NCBI GenBank assembly: GCA_021904315.1
Contig: CM038914.1
Coordinates: 6,572,001 to 6,636,000 of the forward strand
Length of the DNA: 64,000 bases
DNA from: Sphagnum magellanicum
Lineage: Eukaryota; Streptophyta; Sphagnopsida; Sphagnales; Sphagnaceae
Reading direction: 5' to 3'
Shown here: piece by piece, positions 49,641-62,785 of the stretch
How the letters are laid out: every line of letters starts with the position of its first letter
How positions within the stretch are numbered: position 1 is the first letter of the stretch
Program-made: the position numbers and the translations under genes
Notes under the pieces: model-generated
What the model saw: the letters and a program-made list of their open reading frames with translations, nothing else
The model's database searches: none
Told to the model about the DNA's origin: nothing

Positions 49641-52600
49641 ATGGGTCAAGAGAAGGTGGTGTGGTTTGCAAAGCTGCAGAATGTGAAATGCACAGTTTTG
49701 CTTCTTTTTGTGCTGAACGGGACAGTTTTTGGCCTAGCTTTATGGCTTGTGTCAATCCAGAATTCATGGCCAGAGCAAGTGCTGGTTGTGATCAGTATCC
49801 TTGTTGTTGTCTCTGGTTTACGTGTTTTCTGGCTGGGGGCAATGGGCTTTGCTCAAGTGGCAGTGGCTTCAGTAATGATAACTGCACAGCAAGACAAAGA
49901 TGCTCAAGCTGCTGCTGATGATGATGATGCTGCTACTCAAGATGCCAGTTTGACTCAGAGAGATCGTCGGGTATGCATCTCTTCTTTTTCTATATACACA
50001 CACTTTTGTACAAAGCTCTTGGGGTTGGTTGCCTTGCTGACAAGTTTTTGTCGCCCCTTTTGCACATACATACATATTGGGTTTCCATTTTCTGCAAGCC
50101 TCTCTTCTCCACAGGAAGGCCAGTGGAGGAACTCTCCTATGAAGTACTTTCCTCTTTTGGGCATGGATTCTTCTGTTGATCCAACGCCGTGATTCACATC
50201 TAGAAGACCAAATTTCACTTGAAGGAAAAAGTATGTCATCTTTGTGGAAAAAACCCACCATGATTCTTGGCCAATGAGCAATCTCTAGGGGCAAGGAGCT
50301 GCAAACGCAATCATGGGAATTTCCACACTTGCTGAGAAGTCTAATTGCATAGCATATTTTGTTACCTATAAATTATTACTCCATAGGCACTTCAAGGGTT
50401 CACAATGAATCTCCAGATTTTGAGGTCCAATCCCCACAAGATCCTTTTTATACATCTATTTCCCTGCCTTCTGATCAAATCAGTCCCAGCAGAAACCCTA
50501 CTTGCAAGTGTATTCTCAATTGAGATCCCAGGGTTCTAATGATCTTATTCCATCTTTAACATGGTTGGGGAGGTTCTAGTTGAATTGAGTTTGCACTTGA
50601 TATGGTAGAAATGAGACAAATCTTGCTAAGACAAGTGTTTGCAAGATCTTGCACTGACACAGGAAGTGTTGTCTTGATTGGGGTTGTGTGTGGTGGTGAG
50701 TTGCAGCGGCGGTATAAGCAATGGCTATGGGGGGGTCGAGTGGGGTTTCTGCTAGCATGTTTACAAGTTGTGGGTGCTGCATATCTCACACATGTCATTG
50801 TGGAGAAAGAATATGCCAATATCCATCATAGTAGGCTCTCGAATTCCTTCTCTTAGATTTTCAATTTTGTTTCCATTTGTGGTATTTGAACTTAGAAGTA
50901 ACCTTAAGTGCTTTTGTTCACAAATGACTTAGTATGATGATAGGAACCAAGCTTTTGCAATTAGTGTGAAGGAACAGTTGTGTAGTTGGCCTCAAATTTT
51001 TGAGGTCAAAGTTTTCTCTTGATTGATTACCTTGGTGCAATTGTTTGGTGCAGATGGGCAGACACGGCATTGGCAAAAGACAGTACTAGTCATCTTGAAT
51101 GTGTTCAGTTGGGCAGCAACAGTAGTACAATGCTGTGTGGGTTCAAACATGATGGCTTGGCACTCTCTCTATAATATGCAAGGTGAAGCATGGAGAGCAC
51201 ACTACCGTGAAGTTTTCAACCATGGCATCCGTGAAGCTCTTTGTTGCCTTGGGAAATCCCGCTATCTGTAAGCGCAGTCTCGTCACTACTAAAAGATAGA
51301 AGCTGTACTTTGCACTCAATCTGACATACTTTGTAGATCAAGTCTCATAAGGTTAAATGATTGCACTGATTTGTCATGGTACCTTCAAAGCATTTTCATT
51401 GTGGAGTTTTATCCACAGTCTTGTAGATATATCCCAAGCACCTGTCGATGGAGAACTTGATTGTCCACATCATTGCTCAGGCTAAAGCTCTGGAGCAACC
51501 AACAAATCATTTATATTTGTACACAAACAATTAGAAAATGTACTGATACAAAGTGTGATGGGCTGCAGGAGTCAATTGAAAAATGATGAGGTGGATTCTG
51601 TTGCTGCTTTACTAGGTGATTTAGTGGCTTATCGAGCTCAGGGTGCCAGCCACTTGGAGGTTCTTGCAGGTAACCTGCCCAGTCAAAAGTTCTAACCTGC
51701 CTTTAAAAAACTGTCCAATTTTTTTGTTGGTCAGTAAACTTGAAGTTGTTTCCTTCTTTGGATTTGTCTTTTATGTTTGGTTTTGAATCTCCGGTGGTTT
51801 TTATGTTTTTCCAAGCTTTTGCATCAAGCTATGAGATTATGTGAGGAGTGTACATTGTATGTTCTGACTATGGTAAGTTCTGACTTGGGGTTCTACTGGA
51901 AATAGGTGTGGCTATGTTGAAGAATCAACCACCCCAACTGCAATCCTTCTCTGACAAATATAAACCAGCTCCAGCAAAGGAGCTTTTAGAGGCTAACATT
52001 CTTCAACCATATGCAGTTGCTGCTTATACTGTAAGTACCCTCCATAGACTGTCATCATTTCTACATATTCCAATACCCTAGAATTGGTGTTTGGGTTCTA
52101 TAAGGGAACATTCAGTTTTTTTGTAACTGATCACTTCATCTATTTTCTTTCAAAGGTAATAGATATTGGTGCTCATCATCAATTGTCAATGATTTAGGAC
52201 TAGCGGTTTTTGGAATGAGGTTCAACAAACAAGCCTTTAAGGGTGGGTGCAACAATCCTAGTCTCAATATGAGGCATCAAGCCAGAATCTTGTATGAATG
52301 CATTGGGGGGGGGTATGTGTCAATGGGGTGCAGGGTCTGCTGCTGGACATAGGTCGAAACCCGCTTATATTTCCATGTGCATGGTTATATCGTCAGGGTG
52401 TCCTTGCTCCTTGGAATCGAAATCGGTTGAGTTTCTCTCTCTCTCCCATTACTTTGCCTTGCTTCCATCCCTTAAAACTGGCACAGCATATGTTTATGGC
52501 ATAACATGTGGAAATGCATGTGGCTGTCTATTGCTAAATTCAACTAGATCAAGTGAACTAAATTTGCAATGAAGTTGTTTGCAATTCAAGTTCATTTTCT

Positions 52601-55600
52601 TTAATTTTTTTGGGTTTGGTTTCTCATAAATCACATTCTTTTGCATGTGTAAACAGGCGTCCAGTGCTTCAAGGCGACAACTGGTGGAGGGGGCATGCAG
52701 CTGCATTTTTAAAGCACGTAAATTTGCCACCAGAGGCTCTCCGAAAGGGACGAGTTTCACAGGTAACTCACTCTTCATGCTTCACCAAAATCCTTAGTAT
52801 AACATGCTGCACCCAGAATTGAACAGCCAAATGCCAACCACATAAGTGCCTTAAAATCTTGTAAGGAGCAGCTCTAGTCCGGAGGCAAATTTAAGCGAAG
52901 TGGGGGAGATTCATGAAATTATATTTCAATCAAATGATTTGTTTGAGGAAGTGTGTTCCATGAGGCCTGAGGCTTTTTCTGTGCAGATTTAATGAAATGA
53001 AAGCTTGCTTTCCCCCCTCCCACTTTCTTTTTGTCTGTTTTTTGCTGTAAAGGTCAATGGAGAAGCAGCGTATTTTGTGGTGGTTTTACACAAGTTGCGC
53101 ACTGTATTGGTGGCAATTCGTGGCACTGAGACACCTGAGGATCTCCTTACAGATGGACTTAGCCAAGAATGCCCTCTCTCCAACACTGACCTCCTTGGCT
53201 TGTTGACGTAAGAAGACACACTTTCTTCACCCAACCCATCGTCCTCCAAATATGATACATGAATATATTGGTTATGAGTGTGCATGACAATGTGCAAAAA
53301 TTTGTTGAGTATATTCTCTGCACTTTTCCTTTGAGAAGTAAAAGCTTTAATGCCTACAGAGCTGAATGGCACAAGCTTTTGGTTATGAATTTGCAGAGGA
53401 CCTGGAATTGATGAAAAAGTGCGACAGTATGTGAGGGACACAAGGCCACATTATGCACACATTGGCATAGTTAATGCTGCACGTGAGCTGTCAAAGGAGC
53501 TTGACAATTTGACTGAGGATGACAATAGGTCCATGACTTTGAACAATTCCTCAGCAAAGTCACCAGATCATGGTAACCTTTTTGACCTAATTATTCACTG
53601 AAAGGTTACGGGTGGTTGATCACAGCTGCTGGTCTTGTTTGATATTGCTTTTCAGTCCCTGTTATTCAGGAGCACTTTGGAGGTGGGATTTGCCAGAAAT
53701 CTAAGTTAGAAAAATATCTTAAAATTGACTGTATTTGGAGATTTCCAAGTTTCTCTACAATTTCCAGAAAGGGTCTTTTGTGCAGACTTGATAGAATTTG
53801 ACTGCTTATTAAAGTCTGGAATTGATGATCACCAAATGGGACAGAATGTGTGGAGATTTCAGAAAGCAGTAACCAAGGGTTATTATCGAAGCTTTTAGGT
53901 TCTGGTGGAGACTGCAAGGGTTACAAGCTTCGACTAGTCGGGCACTCTTTAGGGGGTGCCATTGCAGCACTTATAGGCTTGCGGGTATGAGTAATATGCT
54001 CATGTTGTTGTCTCTTTGTCTTTTTCTCATGTCTTGTATTGTGAAGATTTTGCTTTCAAAGTATCTCAAAGAAAGCATTGCTACAATGGAACTTAACATG
54101 GAACTTTATGGGTTCAAAGGGGGGTAATTGAAATGTGGCACAATGTTATAAGAACTCACAGCCTCATTTCATCTTCCTTTCACCAATTTGGAGGTCTTTT
54201 TTCCCTCCCTTTCCTTATGCTTTTCTTGGTTTGTTGTGGGCCACAGCTACGTGGACGCTACCCAAAGCTGCATGTATATGCGTATGGGGTTTTGCCATGC
54301 ATCGATGCAGTCACTGCTGAAGCATGTAAAAGTTTTGTCACAAGGTATAAATCATTCTTCAATTTTGCCACATGTTTTTCAGGCATGAGATCTTTTGTTT
54401 TCATCTCATGGTGGATAGACAGGATTTCTTTACTATATCATCTGTTTGTGCATTCATGAAACTAGATACCTTTAGGAAGCATACAATAAAAGTGTGGAAT
54501 AAGAAGTTGTAGTATATGGGACATATTTTAGCGTTTAGGGTTCAGTTTTCAGTTCTTCGTCAATGGTACCAACTTGGTCATTGAAAGTACTCTAACATCA
54601 TCTCTTGAGGTGTACAGTGTGGTGTACAATGATGAATTTTCTTCACGCTTATCAGTAGCTTCAATGATGCGCTTGCGTACGAATGCACTCAATGCACTTG
54701 CAAGTGACAGCAGCAGTCGTAACTCAAGTAGAAGGCAGCGTTCCAAGGTAATGCGAAATCAAGTTGAGGATAGCAGTAACAGCTCTTCTTCATCTGGCAG
54801 TGGGATACGAGAGGAGGAGGATGCAATGCGAAGAAGCAGCCATGGTAGCACTGTCAGTGACAGCCAAGATTCCACAGAGAGTGGAAGGCTGCAATTTAGT
54901 CAGGGTGAAAACCAGATAAATAGGAAGACTCGTTTCATGAATAGACTGAAGGGCGGAGCTTTTTTATGTGCACATACATGTTGTTGTATGCTCCAAATGT
55001 CTCATCATCATAAGGTCACCTCCATGGCTAGTGAATTGGACTGCGAAGCCCAAGAACATATTAACAAGATTGGAGAGGAATATTCGGTGCTATCATGGTC
55101 TCAGAATGAGGGTATGACAAGATGCAAAGAGCATGAACTCATGTCTACTGCAAGTTTTTCACATGGAGGAAAAGCTACAAGAGTTGCTCTCAATTCAGCT
55201 AGTCAAGTCAATGGTTTAGGAGGAGCAGGACAAGATGAGAGATATTCAAGCTGTGTAGCAAATGGTATCTGTACAACTGGAGCAGACAGCAGCAGTGATG
55301 AAAGCCCTAGAATTACAGAAAATGGCCCCCCCAGGAGGACGTTTTCAACTAATTTGTGTACAAATGGAATGCCTGGACATGTGGGATCAGATTTAGTTGG
55401 TTATCAACTTGGATCTGACTTGCATCGGCAATACCCAGCAGAGATGTTCATACCCGGCCTTGTCATCCATGTGATCCGGGATGAGAAACCAAAGTCCGAA
55501 TCCTCGTGGAAATTGTCGTTTTGGTACATGTGGCGACAAAGATCAGCATCTGATACAAAGTATCAAGCAATTTTGACTGATCGAGAAAGTTTCAGTAACA

Positions 55601-56042
55601 TTGTTCTGTCTCCTGCTATGTTCCTCGACCATATGCCCTGGAAGTATGTCCAACCAATTTTCCTTCACCTTTCAAAAGCTTTCAGCAGTCCTTTCTTGTC
55701 CTTTGTCATTTGCATGAAAGTTGAGAAATATTTTGCTTGTATTGTCTATATGCCTGCATAATCTGATCAGCAGTCAGACAAAAACCCAATCAGATTTCCA
55801 GTTCATGTTTAGCTGTCAAGAGTGCATTTTGAAATGCTGAAATTGCATCTGAAAAGAGAGCTTTTGGAAGCAAATCTGCAAAAAAGAAAAAAAGAAGAGG
55901 TATTGACTGACTGACTGACTATTAGGCGGTGTGGTTGGTCTTGTGAAGGTGTCAACATGCTTTGAATATGGTGGTGAAGGAGCTGAAGACACCAACAGAG
56001 CTTAGTCGGCATGACTCAACTTCTTCAGATAATGCTGTGTAG
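49641..56042 (+). CDS. Membrane-anchored class 3 lipase, DAG lipase-like
   Basis: This is predicted to hydrolyse acylglycerols at a membrane; sn1-DAG-lipase-like activity is inferred from architecture. The exons are 49641-49970, 50707-50830, 51054-51267, 51569-51669, 51906-52030, 52334-52425, 52657-52762, 53053-53207, 53397-53572, 53899-53984, 54247-54344, 54618-55643 and 55949-56042. Phases agree and give 908 aa. Four hydrophobic helices precede the hydrolase: two in exon 1, one in exon 2 (VGFLLACLQVVGAAYL) and one in exon 3. The alpha/beta-hydrolase core has LVAIRGTETPEDLLTDG and the nucleophile elbow GHSLGG with Ser491. The likely acid is Asp541 in VVYNDEFSSRLS, and the likely His is His874 in FLDHMPWK. 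A Ser-rich, probably disordered insert in exon 12 (roughly residues 560-790) separates them. It ends CQHALNMVVKELK followed by a short polar tail. In plants this resembles the 'lipase class 3 with mono/diacylglycerol lipase N-terminal' family. Confidence 0.94.
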
Positions 56043-56619
56043 AAAAAAATTTCGTACAGAAAATTGCTTTTCATTCCTGCAAATCATCACCAATCAGAAG
56101 AACCAATTCTTATCTTGCTCCTGACCGCTCTGCCAAGCTCATGATATATGGGTACTGAGTGATTCTGTATAGTGTACCTTTGAACACACACAGTGCCTTT
56201 TTCACCATCGTCAGTTGCACATGAAGATTAGAAGTATGATATATAAGCTTGAGGTGGCAAAGCTTGAATGATACCCATGTTTTTCAGTTGTGGGAATGGG
56301 TTTTGCAGTACATAAGAGAGAGTATTCCTGAAGTGGGCTCTCAGAAGAGCTGTTTTGAGTTTGTCTGCACATGACGGATTCAATTTTTCTTGCACTGAAC
56401 AGAAACCCTAATTGCCAAAAAAGGGAAGTGCAGAAGACAACAGTTTTTAGGGGAGGGGAGCCTTCTTCCCACTGTATGTAAATCTTAATTATGACAGCAG
56501 CTCTTAGTTTTAAATCACCTGCCCAAAACTCAGGACTTAACTATTTCATTTTTGTAATCTGATACAGGAAATCTCAATTTGGCAATCAAGTGTCTTTTGA
56601 AAGGCATTTTTGTTGATGG

Positions 56620-56930
56620 TTGTCTGGAAAAGGGACGGGAGTTTGGTTGGGTCCTCTCTATATATCTCTGGATATGGTGGTTTTGTGGATGTTTTGTCAA
56701 ACATTCTCTGGAAACTGAAAAGGGAGTTGGGTTGGGTGCTCTCTATACCTCTGAATATGGTGGTTTTGTCGATGGTTTGTTGATGGTTCTCTGCAACTGA
56801 AAGGGGAGTTGGGTGGATCCTGTGTACTCCTGGATATGCTTGTTTTCTTGATGGTTTGTTGATGGTTCCCTGCAACTGAAAAGGGAGTTGGTTTGGGTCT
56901 CCTTCTCTACTTCTGGAAACAGTAGATGTT
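56620..56930 (+). repeat. Four-unit tandem repeat, about 84 bp
   Basis: Each unit contains 'gggagttggtttgggt', 'ctct-ta-ctctgga-atggtgg', 'ttttgt-gatg-tttgt' and 'ggttctctgcaactgaaa'. The minus strand therefore reads as a repetitive peptide with NQLPFQLQ/INKPS-like words. I do not call a gene. Confidence 0.75.
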
Positions 56931-57564
56931 CCAAAAATTTTGGTCATCTTTTTTTGCTGTGTACCATCCAGTTTGCACACACACAAATGGGAGAACAGCT
57001 TCAGGAAACTCATAGAATCTGACAAAGAGATGCAATGAAGTGCTTGGGTGTGTATTGTGTACAACATTTATTCATAGAACTGTTTTGATCCACTTCTGAA
57101 ATTTTCAAAAGTACATGTTCTTCTCTCTCACATCCCGACAACTGTATGCTATGCTACTCTTCTACCCTCCTCAAAATTGAGGGAGAGTCTGCCCAACTTT
57201 CATTTGCCAATTGCTGCTGCAACCTTCAGTTGAAATGGGATTTTGGAAGGTATGATTGGCAGCACGGTCGGTAGATGATGGCAATTAAAAGAGCAGTACA
57301 GTCCAGATGACCAAACTCCACCTGAACTCTACTAGGACATGGACTACCTACTAGAACAACCATCCACTGGTACAACAAAAACTGGTGTCTTGCATTACAC
57401 CGTACCTAGGTGCCACCACTGAAAAAAATTGACAGTTTTTGCCAAAACAATGGAGCTCTCCTCTCTTCCATGTAATGTAAAGAGTACCAAAATGGAAAAT
57501 GATTTCACTTTTCATTTGGTTCCACATCCGAGGAATGTGTACCAAGTGTTAGTGTGAATTGTGA

Positions 57565-57835
57565 GTTCATATTTGGGGAACTTCAGAGAAGATTTCCTAT
57601 TTTGACCTGTTTGTTGGTTTGAAGTTCGATCTTGCCATAAGGGGTAGTAGAGTGATTATGCAATGATGCTTGTTAACAAAAAGCACAAAGTAGAAAGAAT
57701 TGCTGAAAATAGAGAGGCAGAAACCAATGAACAACAGAAGTCCAAATGAAATTAGAGGGTGATAAGGGAGAGGAAGATCCTAATTCAACTACCACCAAAA
57801 TAGCATTTAAGAACTTCATGGAGGACTAGTGTGGC
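57565..57835 (+). repeat. Long direct repeat copy A (pair with 58437-58705)
   Basis: It shares in order with 58437-58705: 'ggggaacttca', 'atttccta', 'tgttaacaaaaagcac', 'gtgataa', 'agatcc-attcaactacca' and 'catttaagaa'. Identity is moderate with indels. Spacing is about 0.87 kb, so a decayed LTR-like pair or simple duplication are both possible. Confidence 0.6.
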
Positions 57836-58436
57836 CTGTGCCGTTGGCCCGAGTGTTACCACATCCTCAACTGATTTTTCCTTCCAGAACCTGCATTGTT
57901 AGAATTTATTTGAATTTTCAGTGGCAGAAATCACTTTAAGAGCAATATCTCTCACATACTGAATCCAAATCTTACCAAATAAATTCCATTAAATCCTGCT
58001 CATCAAGATCTTTCCAACAAAGACCAAAGGCACATTCCAATTCCTCCAAAATTTTCAGCTACCGACTTAATTTAATTTTCAGTGAAGAAATCATTCAATA
58101 TTCAAGAACTTCTACACCACAAGTCCAAACGCCATGAAACCAAAGCCCATGCACCCCTCCTTCTTTAGAGCTTTCCAAAGAGACCCAAGAACGGCAATCT
58201 GAAACATCCCCCTTCAGTGGATCTCATAAGTACAAACAAAACAAAACAAACAAACAAACTACCTTCCTTCATAGATATTAATTCCTATTTTAAAACTCTT
58301 GTTGGTTTGAACTTTGAATTTACCAGATTCAACTACCAATAACTCTTTAAAACAAGTCAGCAGTGGAAATGGGAGGTGAGTCTCCAAAGGGTGAAAGTCA
58401 AGAGATAGCCAGACCCAACGGAGGATTCTCCAATTG

Positions 58437-58705
58437 TGTGTTCATTTTTGGAGGGGGGAACTTCATGATACATTTCCTACTTTTTCTAATTGTTGCTGGT
58501 TTGAACTTGTCATAAAGGGCGAAGTCATTCATTAGGTATGTAAATGGTGTTGTTAACAAAAAGCACCACTACAAACAAGAAGTGAAAATAGCCAAAGATA
58601 GGTTTGTTATAACAAAAGTCAAATGATTTCTAAACCTAGAGAGTGATAATAGAGATCCTTATTCAACTACCAAGAAGCACTTAAGAAGTCAAGAGAGGAG
58701 TGGGA
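58437..58705 (+). repeat. Long direct repeat copy B (pair with 57565-57835)
   Basis: Second copy of the pair. A related sub-segment ('ggtgagtctccaa-gggtgaaagtca') also occurs just before it, near 58375, and just after it, near 58712. Confidence 0.6.
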
Positions 58706-59124
58706 ATGGGTGGTGAGTCTCCAAGGGTGAAAGTCAAAAGGTAGCTAACCTCAATTGGTTTGTTGTGAATCAAATTCTTTGCATCTTTAATTTTTACCTC
58801 CTTCTTGATGTTTTATTTCCTTTGGGGTGAAAATAATTTCACTCATTGCAAAAATGGAAAAAAAAAAAAAAAAATTAGGTGGGGGGAGATGGGATTTTCT
58901 GATCACCAAAATTTGAAAATTTTAATAAAAATTGCCATATTCAACACCAGGTTTCAGTAGGTTGCCAATGATTTAGAAAGATGCTTAAAAATTTTCATAG
59001 CCAAGTTTGGCTAAATTGTCTTTTTTGATGATTAAGCACTAAACCCTACATCACAAATTTGGAAAATAAAAGTAAGGCTCCTGTTCATCATCATCATCAT
59101 CCTCCTCCTATGATCCTTATGAAA

Positions 59125-59690
59125 AGGAGGTTGTCATGGGTTTAACTTTCCCCATTGGTTCATGAATGGTTAGTCTTGACATTTACCCACTGGTTATTTG
59201 GGTTCATGGATTGTTAGTTTCCACTTTTGACGTTTACCCACTGGTTTTTTTGGGTTCAGGGATGGTTAGTTTGGACTTTTGACGTTTACCCACTGGTTTT
59301 TTGGGTTCATGGACTGTTAGTTTGGACTTTTGACATTTACCCATTGGTTTTTTGGGTTGGTGGCATGGATTGTTAGTTTCAACTTTTCATCCATAACTTT
59401 TTTTTGGTTCATGGGCTCGTTGGTTTTGACTCTTACTCACTAGAACTGTTTTGGGGTTCACAAATTGTTGGTTTTGACTTGTACCCATGGACTTCTTTTT
59501 TAGGGTTCACAAATTGTTGGTTTTGACTTGTACCCATGGACTTCTTTTTTAGGGTTCATGGATTTTTTGGTTTTGAGTTTTACCACCACTAACTAGGCCT
59601 CCTACTTTGTTTAGGTTCATGGATTTGTTTGTTTTGATTTTCATCCATGTAGGATTCATCACATACTCTTTTTTTTCTTTTGGTTCATGA
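59125..59690 (+). repeat. Degenerate tandem array, about 55-65 bp unit
   Basis: Eight or nine units contain 'ttacccactggttttttggg', then 'ttcatgga-tgttagtttggacttttgac', with increasing divergence toward the 3' end. The clearest units are at 59175-59345. Confidence 0.75.
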
Positions 59691-60247
59691 ATCATGAGTT
59701 GTTTGGTTTTGAATTTATTTATTTTTTTCTCATGACTATTTTTTTGTTTTATTCATTGTTGGTTTTGACTTATCCCCTTTATTATTATTATTACTCTTAC
59801 TATTATTATTGCTCAAGAGGTCTGTCAAAAACTTTTTTTTTTTCCTTGCAGTCTCTCTCTGACACCTCTATCCCCATAGACCTCTTTCTAGACTCACACA
59901 CCACCCCACCTCCAACCCCAACCCCAACCCAACATTTTACAGGCTTTTGACAGATGCAGTAGCAGAGTCACCATGTTGCATGCTTGATGCATTTCAACAA
60001 TTTCTTTTGTAAAAACAAAAGAGAGGTAGAGAGGGAGGGGGGAGGGGGAATCAATGCCTTTCTCATATAAAATATCTTGATCCAGCTTTTTAAAAAGTCT
60101 TTTAAATCCTGCAAAGGTAGTAAGTAGTACAGTAGAAGCTGTCTTGGAATGATGTGTAGGTCTTATCTTGTTCAGCTTCATCCTCCAATTGGCCATTGGT
60201 TTATCCAAAAGCACTTGGAGAATATCCGAGTGTAACTTATTTTGGAG

Positions 60248-60710
60248 GGCACCTCATACCCATGGATATCCTTTCTAAGAAAGTGGAGTGATCTTACACC
60301 TACATCATGACTACTCATTAGGAGTGCAAGGGAAATTAGGCTCACTTATACATGTAAGATCCCTCTCACCTCATATCCATATCCTTTCTAAGAAGGTGGA
60401 GCGATCTTACACCTACTCAATGACTCTCGTTTGGGAATGCAAGGGAAATTAGGCTCATTATACATGTAAGATCCCTCTCACCTCATATCCATATCCTTTC
60501 TAAGAAGGTGGAGCGATCTTACACCTACTCAATGACTCTCGTTTGGGAATGCAAGGGAAATTAGGCTCATTATACATGTAAGATCCCTCTCACCTCATAT
60601 CCATATCCTTTCTAAGAAAATGGAGCGATCTTACACCTACTCGATGACTCTCGTTTGGGAGTGCAAGGGAAATCAAGCCAACTTATAGGCGTAAGATCCC
60701 TCTCACTTGC
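60248..60710 (+). repeat. 112 bp tandem satellite, about four to five copies
   Basis: Units starting at 60361 and 60473 are identical over 112 bp by eye, and the unit at 60585 differs by a few bases. A more diverged unit precedes them (from about 60248), and a degenerate one follows, beyond 60710. Each contains 'tatcctttctaagaa-gtgg', 'gatcttacacctact', 'gcaagggaaatta' and 'gtaagatccctctca'. Identity of adjacent copies implies recent amplification. Confidence 0.9.
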
Positions 60711-61546
60711 AAAGTAAAAGGAGAAAATTTCTAAGTGTATTTGGAGGACAATTTATATTTCCCAATATCCCTCCTAGAAAAGAGGAAGTGATGTTATGCC
60801 TATTCCTTAGGAGTGCAAGAAAAATTTGGGCTACCTAAAGGTGTAAGATCCTTCTCACTCATAAAGCATGAGTTGAAATTCCCTAAGTTTATTTGTAAGG
60901 CACCTTATATTTGTCTCTCACCCTTCCATGGGCTTTACTCACCATATAATGTGAGGCAAAGTTTATCATGACCCTAAACATTTATAATGAGGCAAAGGAA
61001 GGAGAGGGTTCTCAGTCCTTAACCCTAATCCCCAACAATGGGAGCTATGGAGGAAGGTAAGAATGAATGTTGGGCCACTTCTTGAAAAAATCAACCATCA
61101 ACCCAATTATTATTAACTTATTTGGTGATTATTTGAAAAAAAAATTTGAACTATGAAAGAATCTACCTGCCTGGTAGGAAAATTATAGAGAATTGTGAAG
61201 ACCATTATAAGTTAATAAAAATGATTTTTAGATTTTTTTAATTTTATTTAGATGTTTGGAATTTTCATCTAGGTAGGTTATCAATGTTGAAACCTTAAAA
61301 AATTTCATAATCTACTCAGATTTCAAATGTTCACAAATTGTAAAATATGGGTCTTAAATGTAAGAGGTGTCACATATATTCAATTTGTGAACATTTGAAA
61401 TTCTTGCAAAATGTGGTGGTCTCTTCACTTATAAGCAGGTAAGTGCTACAATCACGTGTGTAACATATGACACTTGGTTCGTATATCTCCATTATTTTGG
61501 ATATCTCTTTTAGTTTACACTCTCTTTACAACATTATCCTAAACTT

Positions 61547-61572
61547 CCCCCCCCCCCCCCCCCCCCCCCCCC
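61547..61572 (+). repeat. Poly-C homopolymer, 26 bases
   Basis: An uninterrupted run of 26 cytosines in AT-rich DNA. Its exact length may be affected by sequencing error. Confidence 0.85.
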
Positions 61573-62674
61573 ATTTTTGTCTTCTATTGTGAAAGAAGCA
61601 AGACTCTTGACTCAATAGGTAGGGTGTTCTAAGGACGGGCTATTAGTTCAGGCCAAAGTAAAGAGTTCCCAAATTCCTCACATGTTCCCCCAAAGCGTTC
61701 CCAATAGCACCTCACTTTTATCCCATATGCTTTGGCAAATGTTGTCCTCCTTTCACCTATATAGATGAGCCAATGGGAAGGAATATTACTTATACTTTAA
61801 AATAGAAGGTTTTATTTTGAAGAGCCTACATGATTTCATGTTTTTTAATTTGAGTGATGGGCCAATCAAATTGGCTCATTGCAAAAGAAATAGGTTGAAC
61901 TTGGGAGGTTTGTGGTTTTAGGTTGTGATTTTTTTAAAAAGCTTACCTATATCTATATGTACCCTCATGACACACACTCATAACTTTATAACCTTGGTTC
62001 TTGGAAAGAAGGTCACAAATCAAAACTCAACTCAACTCAACCCTAAAACTTATATTACTTGGCCAATACAACAACCAGTTCTCAAGACAAGTATTTAAGA
62101 ATCGACACTTTTGCATAACATATGGTCGTTACAAGCATTAATAATCATATAAATTGATAATAACAGTTGACATTTCTTTTTTTCTTTTTTTAATAAATTG
62201 ATAGTTTGTGTGGTGCAAAAGTAAAAATATATAAAAATCCAAAATACCCAACTTCTTGTGAAAAAGTAATAACCAACTAACATCAGTAAGAGCCCTCTTC
62301 TTTTTTGGGACGAGAAATTCGTGGTTTTAAGGTGCCCTCCAAATACATGTAGGAAATTTCTCCAAATGCTTTACATACGAAGCAACACAAAAGGGGGGGG
62401 TGGGGAAGAGCCCAACAACTATTTTCCTTCACAATAGTTTTTGATTTGGAAGAAATCATTTTTGAAATTTTCAACATTTCTGAAAGTAATATAATTAGTG
62501 TCAAATTGGCCAAGGTGCTAAGGTAGCAAGAATTAGGTCAATATTTTGACAAATGTTGTTGGTCCGGTATGTAGGTCCTTGCTAGCATAGTTGATAGTTG
62601 ATTGAAGGATTACCTCATACTAGCCAAGAATTGGTCTTGGACTCAATGCCAGGATCAAGCCTTAGTGAAAGTGT

Positions 62675-62785
62675 TTTAAAATAACCCAATACCAAGACAA
62701 GGCTTGTATGGAAATTTACAAGGTACCCAATACCAGGACAAGGCTTGTATAAAAATTTAAAGGTACCCAATACCAGGGTCAGCTA
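62675..62785 (+). repeat. Three-unit short tandem repeat, about 43 bp
   Basis: 'acccaataccaggacaaggc' with 'ttgtat-aaaattta' repeats three times; the last unit is truncated and diverged. Confidence 0.75.

Noticed and set aside
54133..54459. 108-codon plus-strand frame around lipase exon 11
   Set aside because: Only 54247-54344 is coding; the rest is intron, shown by phase and by the family sequence.
56546..57067. 173-codon minus-strand frame
   Set aside because: It coincides with the 84 bp tandem repeat, which explains its repeated peptide words.
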